Part shown: piece after piece, positions 4,905-7,984 of the stretch | Layout of the letters: the number at the start of each line of letters is the position of its first letter | Position numbering within the stretch: position 1 is the stretch's first letter | NCBI GenBank assembly: GCA_009774625.1 | Contig: VSOB01000091.1 | Location: 1 to 7,984 of the forward strand | Length of the DNA stretch: 7,984 nt | Source: Lachnospiraceae bacterium | GTDB lineage: Bacteria > Bacillota > Clostridia > Lachnospirales > Lachnospiraceae | Direction: 5' to 3' | Program-made: the position numbers and the translations under genes | Notes under the pieces: model-generated | What the model was told of the DNA's origin: nothing | What the model saw: the letters and a program-made list of their open reading frames with translations, nothing else | The model's database searches: none

Positions 4905-7091
4905 TCAGCCTCCAAACAGGCTGGTGAGATAGCTCTGCTGTGAATTCAGTTTGGACAATGCTTTTTCCATCTGTGTAAACTGGTTATAATATCTGTCCTC
5001 CAAAGCCTGCAGTTTTTTCTCCTGCTCCTTTATTTTCGTTTTATAATCATCATACTCTGTCTGCATCCGTTTGTCATCATATACTTTGTACATGCTGCGG
5101 TAATTGGTACGCTGCATCAGGGTATTGACTTTTCCTTTGAGATCGGTGGCAAGCTGGCTGAAGAATCCGGCAACAGCCTGAGGATCACTGGCAATGGCAG
5201 CTTTCAGTGCATTTACATTGTAAGCGGTATTGCTGTCATCCGCATCTCCGTCAATGTGGAATACGCCTCTTTCATTTTCAGCAGCTTTGAAATAGCTCAG
5301 TGTATTGATGCCGAAGCTGGAAAGACTGTATTCTTTACCGTTTACCGTATAAGTGCCCAGCATGGTGGATTTGAAAATATTGATCAGCGTTCCCAGATCA
5401 CCGTCCCGGCGCAGCAGGGAATCTTTGATCTTCTGCTCCCACTTCTCAACCTCCGTATCGGACATGACATCTTTTTCTTCATCGGTGAGCGGCTCATATC
5501 CTTTGGAAGAATCCGCATTGTACAGCGTATCCATCTCTTTGATCAGATCGTTGTACTGCTTGAAAAAGTCCTTAACCATATCATAGATGCCATCCACATC
5601 ATCGGATGTGTTAATGGTGGTTTCCGCCCAGCTAATGGGGTTCCCGTTTGCATCTCTGGAAGTTACGGCGCTTTCTGCAGTGGCTGTTATGGTCAGCCCG
5701 TTTATATTGAATGTATTGGTATCCGAAGTAAATTCCGCACCGTTGAGCATGATCGTCGCATCTGAGCCTGCCACACGAACAGCGCCTTTGCTTGCCTCCG
5801 TGAGCTTGGAACTCATATTGTGCACTGCTTCATTGGCTGTGGCCGCAAAGTCCCGGTTCTCCTTTTCCACCTGCTCTGCCAGCTTGTAGGGAGCTGTAGT
5901 GGGTACACTGGAACCCATCGCAGTTGCAGCGGAAGAAGCGATCGCATATGCCTGACTGGCCTTAATCAGATTTTCTTTGTTCGCGTCGTTTTCTTTCGTA
6001 AGCTCTTCCAGTTTGGCCTGGGCTGCTGCAATCTGATCTGCTGTAGCAGAACCGTCAGCATTCTCGATGATCGCTTTCTGGTCTGCAATCAGTGTGTTAT
6101 TGGACTGTATCACACCGTCATAATAGTCCTTTAATACATTGGCTATATCCGCCAGCTCTTTCTGCGCAGCCTCGGAAGCTGTAAAATTCTTGTTCAGATC
6201 AGCCGGATTCGATAATTTGCTTCTTTCTTCCCGCAGATCCTGCACCTTTTTCTGATACTCTGCCAGATCCTCCAGCATGGAAGCCGCTTTTTCTTTTGTC
6301 TTTTCCGCTATCTTCTCCTTCAGGATAGCCTCGTCCAGCACATAAGTGCCGTCGCCCTGATCCACATAGGCATCCGCCCAGAATTTGTATTCCTGATAGG
6401 TTTTATTATCCGGGTCACTGATATCGCTTTCACTCAGAAGGCCCATACTGTTCAGCGCATGCAGCGCATTGATGTTGCCGGCAGTAATGGTGAAGTCATT
6501 TTCTGCGCCTGTATTGGTAGAGCTTAAAAAGATACGCTGGTTGGCTTCATCAAAGTTAGCGGACAATCCCGCGTCCTTCAGCCCCTTCAATACATCATCA
6601 ATGCTGGAAGAGCCCCGCAGTTCCACTACAGTCTCTTTGCCCCCCGTATTGACCCGCAGGGAAATCTTATCGGTGGGATCCATCGTCACACCATTTTTGC
6701 CTGCCAGCTCTGCCAGAGTGGTGCTGCCTTTCACACTCTTGTCACTGCTCATCTTGCCGCCTGTCAGGCGTCCTGCTTTTGCCAGCTTTTTCACTGCCAG
6801 AGTCTGGGAACCATTGACTGCCAGATCTGTCGCAACCACACTGGCAATCGTACTGTCTGCAATGGTAGTTTTTTTCTTAATAAAAGAGCCTTCCAGAGAC
6901 AGATTACTCAACCGGTCGTTGAAAAAGCTGTATACCTTAGCATTCAGATCTTTCCAGCTTTCCTGTTTCCAGCCCAGTTTGGTCTGGGCCTTCTCCAGCT
7001 CCTCTTTTCTTGCACTGGATGCCTTTACCAGCTCCTGTACCATGCTGTCTGTATCCAAACCGGATGCAATACCGGAAATTCTCATTGCCAT
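4905..7091 (-). CDS. fliD: Flagellar filament cap protein FliD (HAP2), enlarged
   Basis: The 728-residue protein is the filament cap that helps fold and add flagellin at the tip. It has the full N-terminal signature MRISGIASGLDTDSMVQELV (3-22), a D0/D1 helix with WKDLNAKVYSFFNDRL (46-61), and the KKKTTIADSTIASVVA segment (72-87). A hook-IN-like unit lies about 120-205. A FliD C-terminal domain runs from about 440, with GSDATIMLNGAEFTSDTN (442-459), GYEPLTDEEKDVMSDTEVEK (531-550), and a C-terminal heptad coiled coil (about 680-727) ending LTSLFGG. It is longer than the 460-500 residues of well-studied FliD. The extra length is an Ala/Lys/Glu-rich insertion, about residues 225-435, with strong coiled-coil character (EAILKEKIAEKTKEKAA, KLEELTKENDANKENL). 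Insertions here would lie in the outward-facing D2/D3 head. The start has AGGAGG (7100-7105) eight bases upstream, overlapping the flaG stop. No cleavable signal is expected because FliD leaves through the flagellar export apparatus. Confidence 0.95.
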   Translation of the reverse strand: MAMRISGIASGLDTDSMVQELVKASSARKEELEKAQTKLGWKQESWKDLNAKVYSFFNDRLSNLSLEGSFIKKKTTIADSTIASVVATDLAVNGSQTLAVKKLAKAGRLTGGKMSSDKSVKGSTTLAELAGKNGVTMDPTDKISLRVNTGGKETVVELRGSSSIDDVLKGLKDAGLSANFDEANQRIFLSSTNTGAENDFTITAGNINALHALNSMGLLSESDISDPDNKTYQEYKFWADAYVDQGDGTYVLDEAILKEKIAEKTKEKAASMLEDLAEYQKKVQDLREERSKLSNPADLNKNFTASEAAQKELADIANVLKDYYDGVIQSNNTLIADQKAIIENADGSATADQIAAAQAKLEELTKENDANKENLIKASQAYAIASSAATAMGSSVPTTAPYKLAEQVEKENRDFAATANEAVHNMSSKLTEASKGAVRVAGSDATIMLNGAEFTSDTNTFNINGLTITATAESAVTSRDANGNPISWAETTINTSDDVDGIYDMVKDFFKQYNDLIKEMDTLYNADSSKGYEPLTDEEKDVMSDTEVEKWEQKIKDSLLRRDGDLGTLINIFKSTMLGTYTVNGKEYSLSSFGINTLSYFKAAENERGVFHIDGDADDSNTAYNVNALKAAIASDPQAVAGFFSQLATDLKGKVNTLMQRTNYRSMYKVYDDKRMQTEYDDYKTKIKEQEKKLQALEDRYYNQFTQMEKALSKLNSQQSYLTSLFGG

Positions 7092-7103
7092 ATTTCTTTC
7101 CTC

Positions 7104-7529
7104 CTAGCGCTTTTCATCTACTAAAATGCCTGCCATCTCCCACACCTTAGCAATCATATCCAGCGTCTTTTCCGGCGGGTATTCCTTGATGACTTCCTTT
7201 GTCTCCCTGTCCACGATCTTAATGGTGACCCGGTTCGTATCTTCATGGATACCAAAGATGGCTTCTGAATTGCTCATCTTCTTATTCAACTGATCCACCA
7301 TCTTTTTCATGGATTCCTGAGACTGCTGCTCTCTTGCGCCGGCTCCCTGATTGCCCTGTCCGTCTGCTTCTCCTGCATTTTTCACTGCAAGAGTAGTGGC
7401 ATCCACCACAGGTCTTTCAATATTTGCTGCGGTTACATCCATGTCTGCCGCAGGCGCTTTTTCCACCGGCTTTTTTGTTTGTGTCTGTGCCTGAAATGTC
7501 ATAGCACTGTTTACTGGCTCAATGTTCAT
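7104..7529 (-). CDS. flaG: FlaG family flagellar protein
   Basis: The protein has 141 residues from the chosen start. The N-terminal half is low complexity, rich in Ala, Gln, Lys and Gly (QGNQGAGAREQQSQES) and probably disordered. The C-terminal half is the FlaG domain: SEAIFGIHEDTNRVTIKIVD, then ETKEVIKEYPPEKTLDM, matching the D-x-x-T-x-E-V-I-x-x-I/Y-P-P-E motif, and ending AGILVDEKR. FlaG is a small protein encoded next to fliD in many flagellates and linked to filament length or assembly; its mechanism is poorly known. The start is ATG 7529, because GGAGG (7538-7542) lies eight bases upstream; a GTG at 7538 and an ATG at 7535 are in frame but overlap or crowd that site. It is the first gene of the sigma-D unit and lies 12 nt before fliD. 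Confidence 0.9.
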   Translation of the reverse strand: MNIEPVNSAMTFQAQTQTKKPVEKAPAADMDVTAANIERPVVDATTLAVKNAGEADGQGNQGAGAREQQSQESMKKMVDQLNKKMSNSEAIFGIHEDTNRVTIKIVDRETKEVIKEYPPEKTLDMIAKVWEMAGILVDEKR

Positions 7530-7530
7530 A

Positions 7531-7544
7531 TCCATCACCTCCGT
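7531..7544 (-). promoter_or_regulatory. flaG ribosome binding site flanked by two GGA motifs
   Basis: On the minus strand ACGGAGG (ribosome binding site, within 7538-7544) is followed by ATGGA (7531-7535) just before the start codon. Both ACGGA and ATGGA fit the ANGGA core bound by CsrA, and the pair covers the ribosome binding site. CsrA is encoded immediately upstream. Direct binding is inference. Confidence 0.4.
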
Positions 7545-7586
7545 GTGATACCTGTCACTGTCAAATGTCCTGATTATCTGAATATA

Positions 7587-7613
7587 ATATCGGCTAAAAA
7601 AAGAAAATGTTTA
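7587..7613 (-). promoter_or_regulatory. Sigma-D (sigma-28) promoter of flaG-fliD-fliS-flgN
   Basis: On the minus strand a TAAA box (7610-7613) and GCCGATAT (7587-7594) are separated by exactly 15 bases, a full match to the B. subtilis sigma-D consensus. Transcription would start near 7580, giving a leader of about 50 nt. This places flaG, fliD, fliS and the FlgN-like gene in the late flagellar class. The -35 box sits inside the terminator stem of the upstream csrA unit and the terminator T-run forms most of the spacer. Confidence 0.85.
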
Positions 7614-7633
7614 TAGAATCCATAAACATTTTC
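7596..7633 (-). terminator. Intrinsic terminator after csrA
   Basis: On the minus strand GAAAATGTTTAT (7622-7633) pairs perfectly with ATAAACATTTTC (7603-7614): a 12-bp stem with a 7-nt loop followed by seven U (7596-7602). It lies 20 bases after the csrA stop and ends the fliW-csrA transcript. The stem is AT-rich, so some read-through into flaG is possible. Confidence 0.88.
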
Positions 7634-7653
7634 CTGCTTTCCCGTATTGATTT

Positions 7654-7872
7654 TCAGCCCAGCAGCTCTTTCAGATTCTCTATCCCATCCGCATTGACAG
7701 CTTCTTTATTGGCCTCCTGAATCTGCACATATACTTCTCTCCGATACACCGGCACATCCCGCGGTGCGGAAATTCCCAGCTTCACCTGCTCACCCTTGAT
7801 TTCCAGAACAGTGATTTCAATATTATTGTTGATCACCAGCGCTTCGTTTTTCTTTCTGGACAGTGCCAGCAT
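7654..7872 (-). CDS. csrA: Carbon storage/translation regulator CsrA
   Basis: The 72-residue protein is a complete CsrA, a small dimeric RNA-binding protein that represses translation by covering GGA motifs near ribosome binding sites. It begins MLALSRKKNEALVI, with the conserved L4 and R6 of the first RNA-contacting strand, continues with IEITVLEI and VKLGISAPRDVPVYRREVY, including R44 of the second RNA-binding strand, and ends in an acidic, helical tail (NADGIENLKELLG) of the kind found in FliW-regulated CsrA proteins. The ORF is open 13 codons further upstream, but that part is the end of fliW in another frame; AGGTGA lies five bases before ATG 7872. It follows the fliW stop with a 1-nt gap, so the two are translationally coupled. 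In B. subtilis CsrA represses flagellin (hag) translation and is held off by FliW when flagellin is secreted. Confidence 0.95.
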   Translation of the reverse strand: MLALSRKKNEALVINNNIEITVLEIKGEQVKLGISAPRDVPVYRREVYVQIQEANKEAVNADGIENLKELLG

Positions 7873-7873
7873 A

Positions 7874-7984
7874 TTATTCACCTGCCTTTTTCGCTGCCTG
7901 CAGCATCTCATAGATCGGATACTTTACAGGATATTTCTCATCGTCTACGATAACCTGACATGCTTTTCTGGACTCTGTATGCAC
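7874..7984 (-). CDS. fliW: Flagellar assembly factor FliW, C-terminal end only
   Basis: Only the last 36 codons are in the window; the rest lies beyond position 7984. They read through SRKACQVIVDDEKYPVKYPI and end IYEMLQAAKKAGE. This fits the end of FliW, where a strand of the form GK-x-x-Q-x-V precedes a Y-P-V-R/K-Y/H-P-I segment. FliW binds CsrA allosterically and also binds flagellin, so it acts as the switch that links flagellin secretion to its translation. It sits directly before csrA (1-nt gap), the standard fliW-csrA order. The fragment is short, so the call leans strongly on context. Confidence 0.8.
   Translation of the reverse strand: MHTESRKACQVIVDDEKYPVKYPIYEMLQAAKKAGE

Overview
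The window looks like a chromosomal segment of a motile Gram-positive anaerobe, most likely a member of the Lachnospiraceae (Clostridia). This rests on moderate GC, strong AGGAGG-type ribosome binding sites, a Gram-positive flagellar late-gene cluster with fliW and csrA, a consensus sigma-D (sigma-28) promoter, and an acyl-CoA carboxyltransferase of the type used by gut anaerobes. No tRNA, rRNA, CRISPR array, insertion sequence or phage gene was seen.

Layout. Positions 1-415 (minus strand) hold a decayed gene: pieces of a HEAT-repeat, immunity-like protein in successive reading frames. Positions 416-590 contain nothing I can support. A housekeeping promoter (592-620) and a structured leader of about 114 nt precede a plus-strand gene (741-2045). 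Its 434-aa product has FliD-like middle domains but not the usual FliD ends. A hairpin terminator (2108-2143) separates it from a convergent minus-strand acyl-CoA carboxyltransferase beta subunit (2157-3782). That gene has its own extended -10 promoter, and a perfect inverted repeat resembling a FabT-type fatty-acid operator lies directly downstream of the -10.

Positions 3936-7984 are a minus-strand flagellar block. Read in the direction of transcription it runs: end of fliW, csrA, terminator overlapping a sigma-D promoter, flaG, fliD, fliS, an FlgN/FliT-like chaperone gene, terminator. FliD caps the growing filament, FliS is the flagellin export chaperone, the FlgN-like protein probably escorts a hook-associated or cap protein, and FlaG is thought to affect filament assembly or length. 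FliW and CsrA form the partner-switching pair that couples flagellin translation to secretion in Bacillus subtilis.

Points most worth following up are the FliD-like protein without FliD ends and with its own non-flagellar-type promoter, possible CsrA (GGA) sites in the flaG and fliD-like leaders, the terminator that doubles as part of a sigma-D promoter, the FabT-like operator, and the frameshifted HEAT-repeat relic.
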